Source: Pseudomonas paraglycinae (GTDB lineage: Bacteria > Pseudomonadota > Gammaproteobacteria > Pseudomonadales > Pseudomonadaceae). Taken from it: a stretch of DNA of 64,000 nt. The notes beneath the pieces were generated by a model that saw only the letters and a list, made by a program, of their open reading frames with translations, was not told the origin of the DNA and made no database searches. Location of the stretch: positions 124,001-188,000 of the forward strand of contig NZ_BQHR01000013.1 of NCBI RefSeq assembly GCF_021601625.1, written 5' to 3'. The first letter of the stretch is position 1. Each line of letters starts with the position of its first letter. Made by a program: the position numbers and the translations under genes. Shown here in pieces: positions 46,801-53,220 of this stretch.

Positions 46801-46811
46801 TTATCGAGCAT
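37803..46811 (-). CDS. NRPS-A: A-T-C-A-T-Cy-A-T-Ox, thiazole-forming
   Basis: A 3002-residue synthetase and the first gene of the operon. Approximate order: A1 (TSGSTGTPKG at 187), T (GGHSLLV at 575), C (HHIISDGW at 770), A2 (TSGSTGRPKG at 1243), T (GGHSLLA at 1630), Cy (DALIVDA, the DxxxxD cyclisation motif, at 1832), A3 (TSGSTGQPKG at 2295), T (GATSIDIV at 2688), and a C-terminal McbC/SagB-like FMN oxidase (DYRSVRQYD at 2792, FPSAGGLYPIQAYLY). By aligned residues A1 reads DVADVGAID (Arg-like), A2 DVQFIAQVV (Pro-like) and A3 DLYNMSLIW (Cys). Cy plus Ox should convert cysteine to a thiazole. The last residues LDDEDMEEFEV form an acidic tail that suits docking on NRPS-B. The ribosome site before the ATG is weak. 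Order is sure; amino acids are predictions. Confidence 0.92.
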   Translation of the reverse strand: MLDNTSLRGTNPAQPDVCSLKPFDADLCVHGLFEAQVLRNPEAIAARWQQEALSYRELNTRANRLAHHLRSLGVGPDVRVGLCLERSLEMLVGVLAVLKAGGAYVPLDPAYPQARLAHMLADSAPPVVLTHGEARGVLRAVLEQSATTPTLLDLADASDWASLPADNLDPHSIGLTPRHLAYVIYTSGSTGTPKGVMVEHCGLVAVSADWAQLYALGEPINHLQMAGFSFDVFSADLIRSLGFGGTLVLCPRDTLMDPPALYRLMREAQIGFADFVPALLNPLLAWVEETGHDLSFLRTVVCGSDIWTAHSARQLRRLCGDRVQIVQAYGVTEASIDSTCFEFTENSQIDAVLPIGRALPNTRIYLLDVDGAPVAEGVAGELYIGGVGVARGYLNLPQLTAERFLDSPFVAGERIYRTGDLARYRADGQLEFLGRNDSQAKLRGLRLELGEIETRLADIPGIRESVVLLRQDSPGEPRLVAYYCEKPDSTLSPRTLREQLQTSLPDYMVPTAFVRLEALPLTANGKVDRPNLPAPDAEAFDQQEYQAPEGSLETALAAIWADVLGVERVGRQDQFFALGGHSLLVMRVLAQVRHALELEVAPSTLFAAPVLAEFAERLQASQAAARPAITALERTGAQTLSSAQQRLWFLAQMEGGNAAYHMPLNLRLRGSLDVPALERSFNQLVARHAALRTTFIAVEGEGRQRVSPPAHSIRLTVTDVQGHDAQERLTRLIDEEGARPFDLSRGPLMRVSLLRLAADDHVLLLTQHHIISDGWSMGVLTRELGQLYAAALLDRDDPLPPLPVQYVDYAVWQKQWLSGDVLEQQSRYWRETLSGAPVLLELPTDHKRPPVQDYLGGFVPLVLDAALTARLKALGMQQGTTLFMTLLAGFSLLLSRLSGHSDVVIGVPSANRPQQELEGLIGFFVNTLALRMTQSGTPSVAQWLQQARRVALEAQEHQDLPFEQVVELLNPPRSLAHSPLFQVLFAWEQDQDSDLLLTGLDVTTVESSHHVAKFDLQLALSERDGQIVGGLEYASGLFERDTVEQFGEYLRRVLTQMVEDSQQSLARIKLLSAEQHQQIVHDWNRTARDTASLPGCVARFEAHARQTPDAVALLADREQLSYGELNRAANRLAHYLIEQGVGPEHRVGLCLERSPQMVIGLLAILKAGAAYVPFDPAYPSERLAFMFSDAAPTLLLTQSSLVSGLPANEAKICCLDTDAAQWAQHPTDDPQVNVSPENLGYVLYTSGSTGRPKGVAHNRRALDNLIAWQLDQAMAPQRVLQFASLNFDVSFQEICSTLCQGGSLLLMTEESRKDLAALRPTLVAEGVQRAFLPFAVLQQLAGLTEAGVPMPAGGCEIITAGEALQINDELRGFVRGLGGAQLHNQYGPTETHVVSQFSLDCNEAESWPDAPPIGRPIANARLYVLDEHLNPVPVGVAGELYIAGACLARGYLNRPDLTAERFLPDPFSGEPGARMYRSGDLATFLADGNVQYLGRIDQQVKLRGFRIELGEIDSLLHQQPGVQEAAVLLREDVAGDKRLVAYVVGSATSEFLRAELQRQLPEHMIPSAWVRLSQLPLTRNGKLDRQALPAPERSAGATYEAPRNDIERQMAEIWAEVLKCERVGIHDNFFDLGGHSLLATRMIYAINQRMGAQLSLSSLFQTPVLLDLAAQVSREEQSVEPAFIQIEPDRDNRHEPFPLTDIQQAYWFGREATVSLGGVSAHGYEELRIPEFDAERFEQALNRMILRHDMLRVVFLSDGTQQVLAQVPTYRMPRSDLRGLPADVAQRTLEATRERQSHQVLDASRWPLFEFSLSLLDDGITHLHISLDALIVDAASTQILARELMAFYVDPNLELAEPGLTFRDYVLAEQQLRNGRRYELALGYWRERVTTLAPAPDLPLVRQPESIANPHFTRRDRDMSAAQWTQLKAVAKQFAVTPSVMLLTAFSEVLALWSRTPRFTLSLPLFNRMPLHPDVDEIIGDFTSLVLLEVGIDGSQSFTDKARAVQAQLWRDIDHSVVSGVRVLRELSQARGVQQTAMPIVFNSTLSEAAPELAEFNLADALNARHMHSITQTPQVWLDHTLLELEGRLLFNWDSIDELFPQGMIEQMFVAYNTLLDSLCEPAAWGANTPQLLPQARLPAPVDHQQTLPLMHELFDRRALATPDALAVIGTRQLTYAQLRFEARQLGARLQTQGVLPNRLVAVVMERGWEQVVATLAILYAGGAYLPIEPTQPAERLRHILERAEASLALTQPALLDRIEWPAQVTAIAVTDEVSNDELPLQPVQVNESDLAYVIYTSGSTGQPKGVVIDHRGAVNTLLDINRRFAVGPNDRVLAISSLSFDLSVYDFFGTLAVGAAVVILDPQLTLDPAHWLELIKRHHVSLWNSVPALLGMLVEYVEGEGGTLPASLRVAMLSGDWIPLTLPERAWALQPDLQLISLGGATEASIWSIYYPVKHVDPAWRSIPYGKALDHQRFYVLDEALQVRPTWVAGQLYIGGIGLAKGYWRDEKLSAGSFFNHPLTGERLYRTGDLGRLLPDGNIEFLGREDNQVKVQGYRIELGEIEAALNRHPGVQSAVVRILGSTLGEKRLAGYVLKADPALQASDFSAYLSDKLPAYMIPPSFTFVEAWPLSSNGKVDKKRLPEPEQVEEQGPALEVDGPQEQRLVEIVQGVLKRESIAANANLLNLGATSIDIVRISNALSGALQFRPHVAQLLAQPTLLHLLGMYRQNRARQDLLGNVQQAPEPVQDIIEDPQQRAQFKAEQRGRRDFAQALPAVALDLPQDPAFARRLSDYRSVRQYDLQPIAAQAFAHVLAALAQGQLDGEVKYQFPSAGGLYPIQAYLYVKPDRVLGVPGGAYYYDPRQHRLLALQSGALDPDTYDYFVNRPVYENAAFSLFFIADMAAIRPLYGERSRDFCHIESGAMAQLLSMTAVEHGLGLCGTGSVEEQQLTTLFDLGPSHELIYSMIGGLRTADEQHRAPVEAFAIEPVTASLDDEDMEEFEV

Positions 46812-46882
46812 CGGAGGCTACCGTCCATGACTACTTTATTTTTGTGATCAGGCCGGGACAGAAATGCCCCGCCAGTCAGGCC

Positions 46883-46899
46883 CCGGCATCAGATGCCGG
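46883..46899. promoter_or_regulatory. 17-bp palindrome upstream of NRPS-A
   Basis: CCGGCATC-A-GATGCCGG is a perfect dyad with a single central base, 71 bases before the NRPS-A start codon. As RNA it could form a 5-bp stem with a 7-base loop; as DNA it is a good repressor-type site. It could control the operon or be a 5' leader hairpin. Confidence 0.4.
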
Positions 46900-47291
46900 C
46901 ACGGTCATTCGAATTCAGGAGGATGGCGCGGCGCGCGCGTGCAGACTCGCGTTGAACGCGGGCACACGCAGAAATTCGGGGGGAGACAGGCTGGAGAAAA
47001 ACGCCGCCGCGCGGTCGGCGCAGGCAACTGGAAAGTGGGCCGGATCATTGGCGACAGACGTCGCCCCGTTCATTGCATCGACGATTGCAAACCGCGTGAC
47101 CAATTGAAACCTCGACTTCCATTTGAGGGTCAACGACGAGGAACAACCTGCGCGGGGATGACAGCGCCAGGGTGGTCCCGATCGGCTGCGACTGCCGGGT
47201 CTGTGGACACACGGCAATCTTCTGGCGCCGGGTTTGTGACCCGAAGCGCCGGCGGATAATAACCACGTTTTTTGCCGGGGAGGCAAACAAA

Positions 47292-47333
47292 ATGTAGGAA
47301 ATTTGCTAAATAAATATCGGACGTTTCCTACAT
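47292..47333. promoter_or_regulatory. Split palindrome with AT-rich centre
   Basis: ATGTAGGAAA (47292-47301) and TTTCCTACAT (47324-47333) are perfect 10-base inverted repeats separated by 22 mostly AT bases. The arm centres are 32 bases apart, close to three helical turns, so two protein dimers or one looping complex could bind on one DNA face. It is about 480 bases upstream of NRPS-A and 290 bases upstream of the sigma-like gene. Confidence 0.45.
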
Positions 47334-47623
47334 GGTTGTGACGATGGCAAAGGGACAGGGATGTCAAAAATGCTCGTACACCGTTCCGCCGTTTCGTGCA
47401 GGCCACGGGCATCGAAAACCGCTGCAGAGTCTTGAGTGGCCAGCGAAAAAGTCACCACGCGACATACCTCGATAGCCGGGCGCTAACAAGCGCTAACAAC
47501 GCATAACTGGCAGTCATTCGGCTGTGAAGGCAGGCTTGAATCTCACCGCTGAACGCCGGGCCACCTGCAAATCTTTTCCGCAGCCGCGCTCAGTCGAACG
47601 ATGGTTTTGCGAGGGATTCGACC

Positions 47624-48028
47624 ATGGCTGAAGGTTATCGCGACACTTGCCTGTGCGAGTCAGACCGGCTCGGCAACGACGAACTGTATGCCTTGGTCGC
47701 GGGCGCCGTCCGGCATGGCCGGGGTGAGGCGCAACAGCTGTTCGCGACGGTGACGCCGTTGCTCATCGCCTTTTACGAAGGCCAGGTGCAGGCCGGGCGG
47801 ATCCGTCGCGAAGACACCGGCGGCCTCGTTCAGCAAGCCTTCAGGGCGCTCTATCAGGAACAGGCCGCCCATGACCCGAGCTTTCCGTTTCGCGCCTGGC
47901 TGATCGAGATCGCCCGCACGATCCTGCTCGACAACCTGGGCCATCGCGGCACTGACGCCGTGGCCACGGCCGACGCGCTGGCGGGTGCGTCTGCGCGTGA
48001 ATGTCATGAACCCACACGGGCAACATAA
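47624..48028 (+). CDS. Sigma-70 region-2-only protein (truncated ECF-like)
   Basis: A 134-residue protein whose residues about 30-110 fit sigma region 2 of ECF factors: QQLFATVTPLLIAFYEGQV, EDTGGLVQQAFRALYQEQAAHDPSFPFRAWLIEIARTILLDNL, close to the common DIVQE...TYDPSRPF.WLY.IAR pattern. Region 4, which reads the -35 element, is absent: after GHRGTDAVATADALAGA the frame stops at 48026. No region 4 is seen in the following 40 bases before the Ohr gene. A GAGGG site precedes ATG 47624. It could be a remnant, or a regulator that competes for core RNA polymerase. The next gene is in the same direction. Confidence 0.6.
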   Translation: MAEGYRDTCLCESDRLGNDELYALVAGAVRHGRGEAQQLFATVTPLLIAFYEGQVQAGRIRREDTGGLVQQAFRALYQEQAAHDPSFPFRAWLIEIARTILLDNLGHRGTDAVATADALAGASARECHEPTRAT

Positions 48029-48067
48029 ACCGCCCCCAAGCTGTGAAATGCTCTTCAGGGAATGCCC

Positions 48068-48484
48068 ATGATCGATATCGAAAAAACCCTCTACTCCGCG
48101 CATACCTGCACCACAGGCGGCCGGGAGGGCACAGGACGCAGTGACGATGGCCGACTGGATCTCAAGCTGTCGCCACCGGGTGCGCCCGGCTCCGGAACCA
48201 ACCCCGAGCAATTGTTCGCCGTGTGCTGGTCGGCCTGCTTCCTCGGCTCGCTGCGCCATGCCTGCAACGCGCGCAAGATCGTTTTTCCGGCCATGGCCGG
48301 GGTGGATGCTCAAATCGACCTGATCCACGGCGAGCACGGGTTCTTCCTGCAAGCGAAACTGGCGGTGTCACTGCCGGAGATCGAACCGCAAGTGGCGCAA
48401 CAACTGATCGACGCGGCACACCAGAACTGCCCCTACTCCAAGGCCACGCGCAACAACATCAAGGTCAGCATCACCCTCACCTGA
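48068..48484 (+). CDS. Organic hydroperoxide resistance protein, Ohr/OsmC family
   Basis: A 138-residue thiol peroxidase from the ATG at 48068 (AGGGA seven bases upstream; the ATG at 48062 is too close). The two redox cysteines are in AVCWSACFLGSL and AHQNCPYSKATRNN, and the glycine/serine-rich SPPGAPGSGTNPEQLFA is typical of Ohr. It should reduce organic hydroperoxides using dihydrolipoamide or a similar dithiol in the cytosol. It lies between the sigma-like gene and catalase, a natural grouping for peroxide defence. Confidence 0.85.
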   Translation: MIDIEKTLYSAHTCTTGGREGTGRSDDGRLDLKLSPPGAPGSGTNPEQLFAVCWSACFLGSLRHACNARKIVFPAMAGVDAQIDLIHGEHGFFLQAKLAVSLPEIEPQVAQQLIDAAHQNCPYSKATRNNIKVSITLT

Positions 48485-48620
48485 CGCGTCTTTTGCCGAC
48501 AGCAAAACGCCCAATCTTCCAACCACACCTTCGTACTATCCGGCGACACCAAGGTGCAATAGATCGCGCCCAAGGCTTTTGATGTGATGGCGGGAAACCG
48601 ACAAAAGCCAGGAGTTGCGC

Positions 48621-50054
48621 ATGAACAAGCTGACGACTGCTGCGGGCGCGCCCGTGGTTGATAACAACAACGTACAGACGGCCGGCCCGAGAGGCCCGAT
48701 GCTGTTGCAGGACGTCTGGCTGCTGGAAAAACTGGCGCACTTCGATCGGGAAGTCATCCCCGAGCGACGCATGCACGCTAAGGGTTCGGGCGCGTTCGGC
48801 ACCTTCACCGTCACCCACGACATCACCCGATTCACCAAGGCCAGACTGTTTTCCAGCGTGGGCAAGACCACCGATGTGTTCGTCCGCTTTTCGACCGTGG
48901 CCGGTGAACGTGGCGCGGCGGATGCCGAGCGTGACATCCGTGGATTCGCCATCAAGTTCTACACCGAGCAAGGCAACTGGGATCTGGTGGGTAACAACAC
49001 GCCGGTGTTCTTTCTGCGCGATCCGTTGAAATTCCCCGACCTCAACCATGCGGTCAAACGCGACCCGCGCACCAACATGCGCAGCGCCCGCAACAACTGG
49101 GATTTCTGGACGTTACTGCCGGAAGCGCTGCATCAGGTCACGATCGTCATGAGCGATCGTGGCCTGCCGCGCACCTACCGCCACATGCACGGTTTCGGCA
49201 GCCACACCTTCAGTTTCATCAGCCCGGCGAACGAACGTTTCTGGGTGAAGTTCACCTGGAAGACTCAACAAGGCATCGAGAACCTGACCGATCAACAGGC
49301 CGCGACGCTGATCGGCGATGACCGCGAAAGCGCCCAGCGCGACCTGTACAACGCCATCGAGGAGGGCCACTTCCCGCAATGGAAGCTCTACGTGCAAGTG
49401 ATGCCGGAACTGGACGCCGAGACCTACCCGATCAACCCGTTCGACCTGACCAAGGTCTGGCCTCACGCGGATTACCCGCTGATCGAAGTCGGCGTGCTCG
49501 AACTCAACCGCAACCCTGACAACTACTTCGCCGACGTCGAACAGGCGGCCTTCAACCCGGCCAACGTGGTGCCCGGCATCAGCTTCTCACCGGACAAAAT
49601 GCTCCAGGCACGTCTGTTCTCCTATGGCGATGCGCAGCGCTATCGCGTCGGCGTCAACCATCATCAAATCCCGGTGAACGCGCCGCGCTGCCCGGTCAAC
49701 AGCTATCACCGGGACGGCCAGATGCGCACCGATGCGAACGCGGGCAGCACAATCGGCTATGAACCCAACAGCTACGGGCAGTGGGCCGAGCAACCGGATT
49801 TCAGCGAACCACCGCTGGCCCTGAAAGGCAGCGCTGGGCACTGGAATCACCGAGAGGACGACGACTACTTCTCGCAACCGGGCGCACTGTTCCGAGCCAT
49901 GTCCCCCGCCCAGCAACAGGTCTTGTTCGAGAACACCGCGCGCTCGATCCATGGCGCCAGCGCAGAGTCGAAACAACGACACATCGACCACTGCACCCGG
50001 GCAGATCCGGCGTATGGCGCAGGAGTTGCGCACGCCATTGAGGCACTGGGCTGA
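48621..50054 (+). CDS. katA: Monofunctional haem catalase, clade 3
   Basis: A 477-residue small-subunit catalase starting [17 protein letters not shown], with AGGAG eight bases before the ATG. The catalytic histidine is in [12 protein letters not shown], the conserved asparagine in [10 protein letters not shown], and the haem-ligating tyrosine in [15 protein letters not shown]. It converts hydrogen peroxide to water and oxygen in the cytosol. The length and N-terminus match clade 3 KatA-type enzymes and not the long clade 2 group. A strong terminator follows at 50081. Pseudomonas often has several catalases, so the symbol marks the type rather than a proven orthologue. Confidence 0.93.
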   Translation: MNKLTTAAGAPVVDNNNVQTAGPRGPMLLQDVWLLEKLAHFDREVIPERRMHAKGSGAFGTFTVTHDITRFTKARLFSSVGKTTDVFVRFSTVAGERGAADAERDIRGFAIKFYTEQGNWDLVGNNTPVFFLRDPLKFPDLNHAVKRDPRTNMRSARNNWDFWTLLPEALHQVTIVMSDRGLPRTYRHMHGFGSHTFSFISPANERFWVKFTWKTQQGIENLTDQQAATLIGDDRESAQRDLYNAIEEGHFPQWKLYVQVMPELDAETYPINPFDLTKVWPHADYPLIEVGVLELNRNPDNYFADVEQAAFNPANVVPGISFSPDKMLQARLFSYGDAQRYRVGVNHHQIPVNAPRCPVNSYHRDGQMRTDANAGSTIGYEPNSYGQWAEQPDFSEPPLALKGSAGHWNHREDDDYFSQPGALFRAMSPAQQQVLFENTARSIHGASAESKQRHIDHCTRADPAYGAGVAHAIEALG

Positions 50055-50080
50055 TCTGCAATGACGCTGGCAGGGAGCCG

Positions 50081-50117
50081 AAACAACAATGCCCGGATTA
50101 TCCGGGCGTTGTTGTTT
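50081..50117. terminator. Strong bidirectional terminator
   Basis: Arms AAACAACAATGCCCGGA (50081-50097) and TCCGGGCGTTGTTGTTT (50101-50117) pair over 17 bases, with one pair that can be G-U in the transcript, around a 3-base loop. It lies between convergent katA (stop 50054) and the creatininase gene (stop 50125) and serves both. Confidence 0.85.
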
Positions 50118-50124
50118 GTACGAA

Positions 50125-50886
50125 TCAGTCAGGCAGTGATTCGCGGCTGAAGGCCTGCACCTCCTGCACCAGACCGCGAGCGGCCATTTCCACCAGTTGC
50201 CGACCCTTTTCCGGCGAAGCCTGGGCCGGGTCCGAGCCCATGCGGCCGTCCGGGTGACGGGCGCGGAAATCCGCCGCTTCACGGATCGGGCCCCAGTTGG
50301 CGATCTGCGGCGAATAATCGGCCGACTTGATGGAGTCGGGGTACGCCCACTGGGTCACGGCGATTTCCGAAGGTGTCGCGTGAATGCCGTGGCCGGTCGG
50401 GAACTGGTCACGCGCCAGCTCGTTCACCCCTTCCAGATCCCACCAGTTGCACAGCTTCAGGGCGAACCCGGCCTTGCGTCGGGCGAAACTCGCTTCGGCG
50501 TACAGCTCCGAAAACGCCGCTTCGATTGACGCGATGTTGCCGCCGTGGCCATTGAGGAAAAAGATCTTTTCAAAGCCGTGTGCGGCCAGCGAACGGGTCC
50601 AGTCGGCGATGGCGGCGATGAAGGTCGAAGGCCGGAGCGAGATGGTGCCGGGGAAGCCGAGGTGATGTTGCGCCATGCCGATGTTGAAGGTCGGGGCAAT
50701 CAGGATATCGGCGCTTTTCTGCGCCTCATGGGCAATGATTTCCGGGCACATCCAGTCGGTGCCCAGCAGGCCGGTCGGCCCGTGCTGTTCGTTGGAACCG
50801 ATCGGGATGACGATGGTGCGGCTGCGTTGGAGGAATTGGGCGATTTCGGACCAGGTCGATAGGTATAAAAGCATCAGGATTCTCAC
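50125..50886 (-). CDS. Creatininase-family amidohydrolase
   Basis: A protein of about 250 residues with the family's metal-binding blocks: PIGSNEQHGPTGLLGTDW near the start, FNIGMAQHHLGFPGTI, FLNGHGGNIASIEAAF and HGIHATPSEIAVTQ. These give the Glu, His, Asp and His ligands expected for the binuclear site. Family members hydrolyse cyclic or linear amides (creatinine amidohydrolase, formamide hydrolases in flavin synthesis, MftE-type). The substrate here is unknown. The annotated start is GTG at 50886; the ATG four codons later (50874) is equally likely. It stands alone on its strand next to the NimR-like gene. Confidence 0.8.
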   Translation of the reverse strand: MRILMLLYLSTWSEIAQFLQRSRTIVIPIGSNEQHGPTGLLGTDWMCPEIIAHEAQKSADILIAPTFNIGMAQHHLGFPGTISLRPSTFIAAIADWTRSLAAHGFEKIFFLNGHGGNIASIEAAFSELYAEASFARRKAGFALKLCNWWDLEGVNELARDQFPTGHGIHATPSEIAVTQWAYPDSIKSADYSPQIANWGPIREAADFRARHPDGRMGSDPAQASPEKGRQLVEMAARGLVQEVQAFSRESLPD

Positions 50887-51008
50887 TCTTCGAAGGTTCC
50901 TAGCGGAACGCGGGTGGGTGTTCAGTGCACCTGCAACAGCAGTGTCATTGATACCACCCGCCTCCCTTCGACGACAGAATACGAAGGTATCGGAATGACC
51001 TGAATGCC

Positions 51009-51824
51009 CTAATCGCGGACGAGAAATTCACGGGGCGATTCACCCATCACTCGCCTGAACATGGCACTGAAGGCACTCTGGTTGGCGTAGCCCAGATCCC
51101 GGGCAATCACCCCGACGGATTGCCCCTTGTCGAGCCGATCGATGGCGGTCGCCAGCCGCACCTGTTGCAGCCAGTGGCGGAAATTCAGGCCGGTTTCATT
51201 GACGAACAGGCGTATCAGCGTGCGCGAACTGGCACCGACCCGGTCTGCCCAATAGCCGATCGAATGGTCTTGTCCGGGATCCTGCAGAATCGCCTCGCAC
51301 ACCGTGACCAGTCGCCGGTCGGCCGGCCACGGCACTTCGATCGGCAACGTCCGGGCTCCCTGCAATTCACTGAGTATCAACGCCACGATGTGCGCGTTGC
51401 GGCCTTCCTGCGGGTATTCGATCGGCTGCTCGGCCAGGGCCAGAATCAACTCGCGCAGCAGTCCGGGGATCTCCAGCACTTTGCAGTGATGGCCCAGCCC
51501 TGCGCAAACCTGCGGCTCGATGTAGATCGAGCGCATCTTGACCGCGCTGAGCATCAACTGGTCGTGGATCATTCCGGGCGGAATCCATAGCGCCCGCTTC
51601 GGCGGCAGGATCCACAAGCCGCGCTCGGTAGCCACCCGCATCACGCCGTTCGAGGCATACAGCAACTGCCCGTGCCGATGCACGTGCGGCTCGTTGTATT
51701 CGCCGGTGGCCTGATCACGCACCAGCACGGTCATTACGCGCGGCACGTCCTGATAGTCGGGATAACGTTCGCTGCGCGGCGCGGACTCACGCTGGGCGAT
51801 GACCTTGCGCACCTCTCGTTTCAT
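51009..51824 (-). CDS. AraC-family regulator, NimR-like
   Basis: A 271-residue regulator from the ATG at 51824 (AGGAG ten bases upstream); the frame extends to 51935 without family sequence. An N-terminal cupin-like sensor domain (EPHVHRHGQLLYASNGVMRVAT, GLWILPPKRALWIPPGMIHDQLM) is followed by two helix-turn-helix motifs (SIGYWADRVGASSRTLIRLFVNETG and SVGVIARDLGYANQSAFSAMFRRVMGESPREF). Size, domain type and divergence from a CynX/NimT-type exporter match NimR-NimT of E. coli, where NimR represses the exporter gene. An inverted repeat at 51872 is a candidate operator. Confidence 0.82.
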   Translation of the reverse strand: MKREVRKVIAQRESAPRSERYPDYQDVPRVMTVLVRDQATGEYNEPHVHRHGQLLYASNGVMRVATERGLWILPPKRALWIPPGMIHDQLMLSAVKMRSIYIEPQVCAGLGHHCKVLEIPGLLRELILALAEQPIEYPQEGRNAHIVALILSELQGARTLPIEVPWPADRRLVTVCEAILQDPGQDHSIGYWADRVGASSRTLIRLFVNETGLNFRHWLQQVRLATAIDRLDKGQSVGVIARDLGYANQSAFSAMFRRVMGESPREFLVRD

Positions 51825-51871
51825 CGGCTGGCGTCTCCTGAAAACAGACCTTGATCGTGTTAAAGCGGCGA

Positions 51872-51889
51872 TTGTCACTTTGGCGACAA
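51872..51889. promoter_or_regulatory. Operator candidate between the NimR- and NimT-like genes
   Basis: TTGTC (51872-51876) and GACAA (51885-51889) are inverted repeats, extendable to TTGTCAC/GCGACAA with one mismatch. The site lies 47 bases from the regulator start and 70 bases from the exporter start, suitable for shared control. Confidence 0.4.
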
Positions 51890-51958
51890 ATCCTGGCATT
51901 TGCCATGACCGGCCCATTGTTAGCCTTGCGCTCATTGTTCATCAATGAGGCTTTTCCC

Positions 51959-53173
51959 ATGGCAATCACCCGCAATCTCTCCGGCCACCAACAGAGCGTC
52001 ACGGCGGTGATCGGCCTGCTGATCCTGTCCATCGCCCTGCGGCCGCCGATCATTTCGGTGGGGCCGATTCTGCTGTTGATCCAGCAGCACTTCCAGTTGA
52101 GCTACACCCAGGCTGCGCTGCTGACCTCGATTCCCGATGTGTGCATGGGCGTGTTCGCGCTGGTGGTTCCGAGCCTGGCCAGACGCTTCGGGATCGATCG
52201 CAGTGTGGTGGTCGCCCTAACGTTGCTGGGGGCCTCGACCTTGTTGCGGGCGATCTCGCCGAATGCATTCTTCCTGCTCGGCAGTACGTTCTTTGCCAGC
52301 ATCGGCATTGCCGTCGCCGGCGCGATGACCGGCGCGTGGATCAAGACCCACTTTGCGCAACGGCCGGCGCTGTTCATGGGCATCTATGCCGGCGGCCTGA
52401 GCCTGGGCGCGACCCTCGCGGCGGTGCTCAGCGCCCCGATTGCCGAGCTGGCGCAGGACTGGCGGGTCAGCGCCGGGTTCTGGAGCGTGCTGTGCCTCAC
52501 CGCCATCGCCAGTTGGGTGTGGATGGCACGGCGTTTTGCGAGCCCGGCGCCAGCGGTGAAATCGCCGTCAAATCCGAGCAAACGTCTGCCATGGAGCAAT
52601 CTGCAGGCGTGGCTGATCGCGTTGAACTTCGGTGCCGGTCAATTCGTGGTTTACGCCCTCTTCGCCTGGATGGCGCCAGCGTCGGTGGAAGCGGCCACAT
52701 CGAGTGTTTCCCCGGGCGTTCTGCTGGGCATTTTTACCGCGGTGTTCGCCGTGGCCAGCGTGGGTGCGGGGCTGATTCCGGGCAAGGCCCACGACCGGCG
52801 CGGTTTGCTTGGGCTGTCGGCGTTGCTGGCCCTGCTCGGGGTGGGCGGCATGGCATTCCTGCCGGCGTACTGGCCGATGCTGTACGTGGTGCTCGCGGCC
52901 ATCGGCCTGGGCATGGGTTTTACCGTGGCCATGACCTTGCCGCTGGATCACGCCAGCACCAGTGAACAGGCCGGATTGTGGACGGTGTTCATGTTGTTCA
53001 TCGGTTACCTGATCGCCGCGCTCGGGCCGCTGTTGTTCGGTGCCCTGCGCGAATACGCCGGACACTATGGCCCGGCGTACACCTTGCTGTTCGCGGTACT
53101 GCTGTTGATGCTCGGCATCACACCCCTGCTCAGACTGGCACCGGCTGGATCGCCGCAGGTGTCCGTTGCCTGA
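51959..53173 (+). CDS. MFS exporter, CynX/NimT subfamily
   Basis: A 404-residue transporter with twelve predicted membrane helices, starting MAITRNLSGHQQ at ATG 51959 (GAGG eight bases upstream). The first helix, VIGLLILSIALRPPIISVGPI, carries the RPPI/RPPV block typical of the CynX/NimT group. It is read divergently from the AraC-family gene, as nimT is from nimR in E. coli, where the pair gives 2-nitroimidazole resistance. The likely role is export of a small toxic compound; cyanate transport is the alternative for the subfamily. It ends in a terminator shared with the convergent hydrolase gene. Confidence 0.82.
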   Translation: MAITRNLSGHQQSVTAVIGLLILSIALRPPIISVGPILLLIQQHFQLSYTQAALLTSIPDVCMGVFALVVPSLARRFGIDRSVVVALTLLGASTLLRAISPNAFFLLGSTFFASIGIAVAGAMTGAWIKTHFAQRPALFMGIYAGGLSLGATLAAVLSAPIAELAQDWRVSAGFWSVLCLTAIASWVWMARRFASPAPAVKSPSNPSKRLPWSNLQAWLIALNFGAGQFVVYALFAWMAPASVEAATSSVSPGVLLGIFTAVFAVASVGAGLIPGKAHDRRGLLGLSALLALLGVGGMAFLPAYWPMLYVVLAAIGLGMGFTVAMTLPLDHASTSEQAGLWTVFMLFIGYLIAALGPLLFGALREYAGHYGPAYTLLFAVLLLMLGITPLLRLAPAGSPQVSVA

Positions 53174-53187
53174 GCCGGGGGTGACAG

Positions 53188-53220
53188 ACCTGCGACGCGC
53201 GTCGGCACGTCGCAGGTTTT
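53188..53220 (+). terminator. Terminator of the NimT-like gene
   Basis: Arms ACCTGCGACG (53188-53197) and CGTCGCAGGT (53208-53217) are perfect complements followed by TTTT, a standard rho-independent terminator 15 bases after the exporter stop codon. Confidence 0.85.

Larger units (their letters stand above)
46812..47623. other. 812-base intergenic region between the NRPS operon and the sigma-like gene
   Basis: No reading frame here has family sequence or a good start, although several long frames exist because of base composition. It must hold the promoter of the NRPS operon (minus strand) and of the sigma-region-2 gene (plus strand). It contains a 17-bp palindrome at 46883, a split palindrome at 47292 and a duplicated 10-base unit (GCGCTAACAA twice, 47480-47499). 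The stretch around 47280-47335 is notably AT-rich. Confidence 0.6.

Noticed and set aside
37803-46811. Pyoverdine synthetase or cyclic lipopeptide synthetase
   Set aside because: There is no acyl-glutamyl start module, no starter C domain and no tandem TE at one end, and the Cy-Cys-Ox module is not part of either class.
46915-47412. 165-residue minus-strand frame between the NRPS operon and the sigma-like gene
   Set aside because: It contains many Arg, Pro and Cys residues without a domain, and would cover the likely promoter region and the split palindrome.
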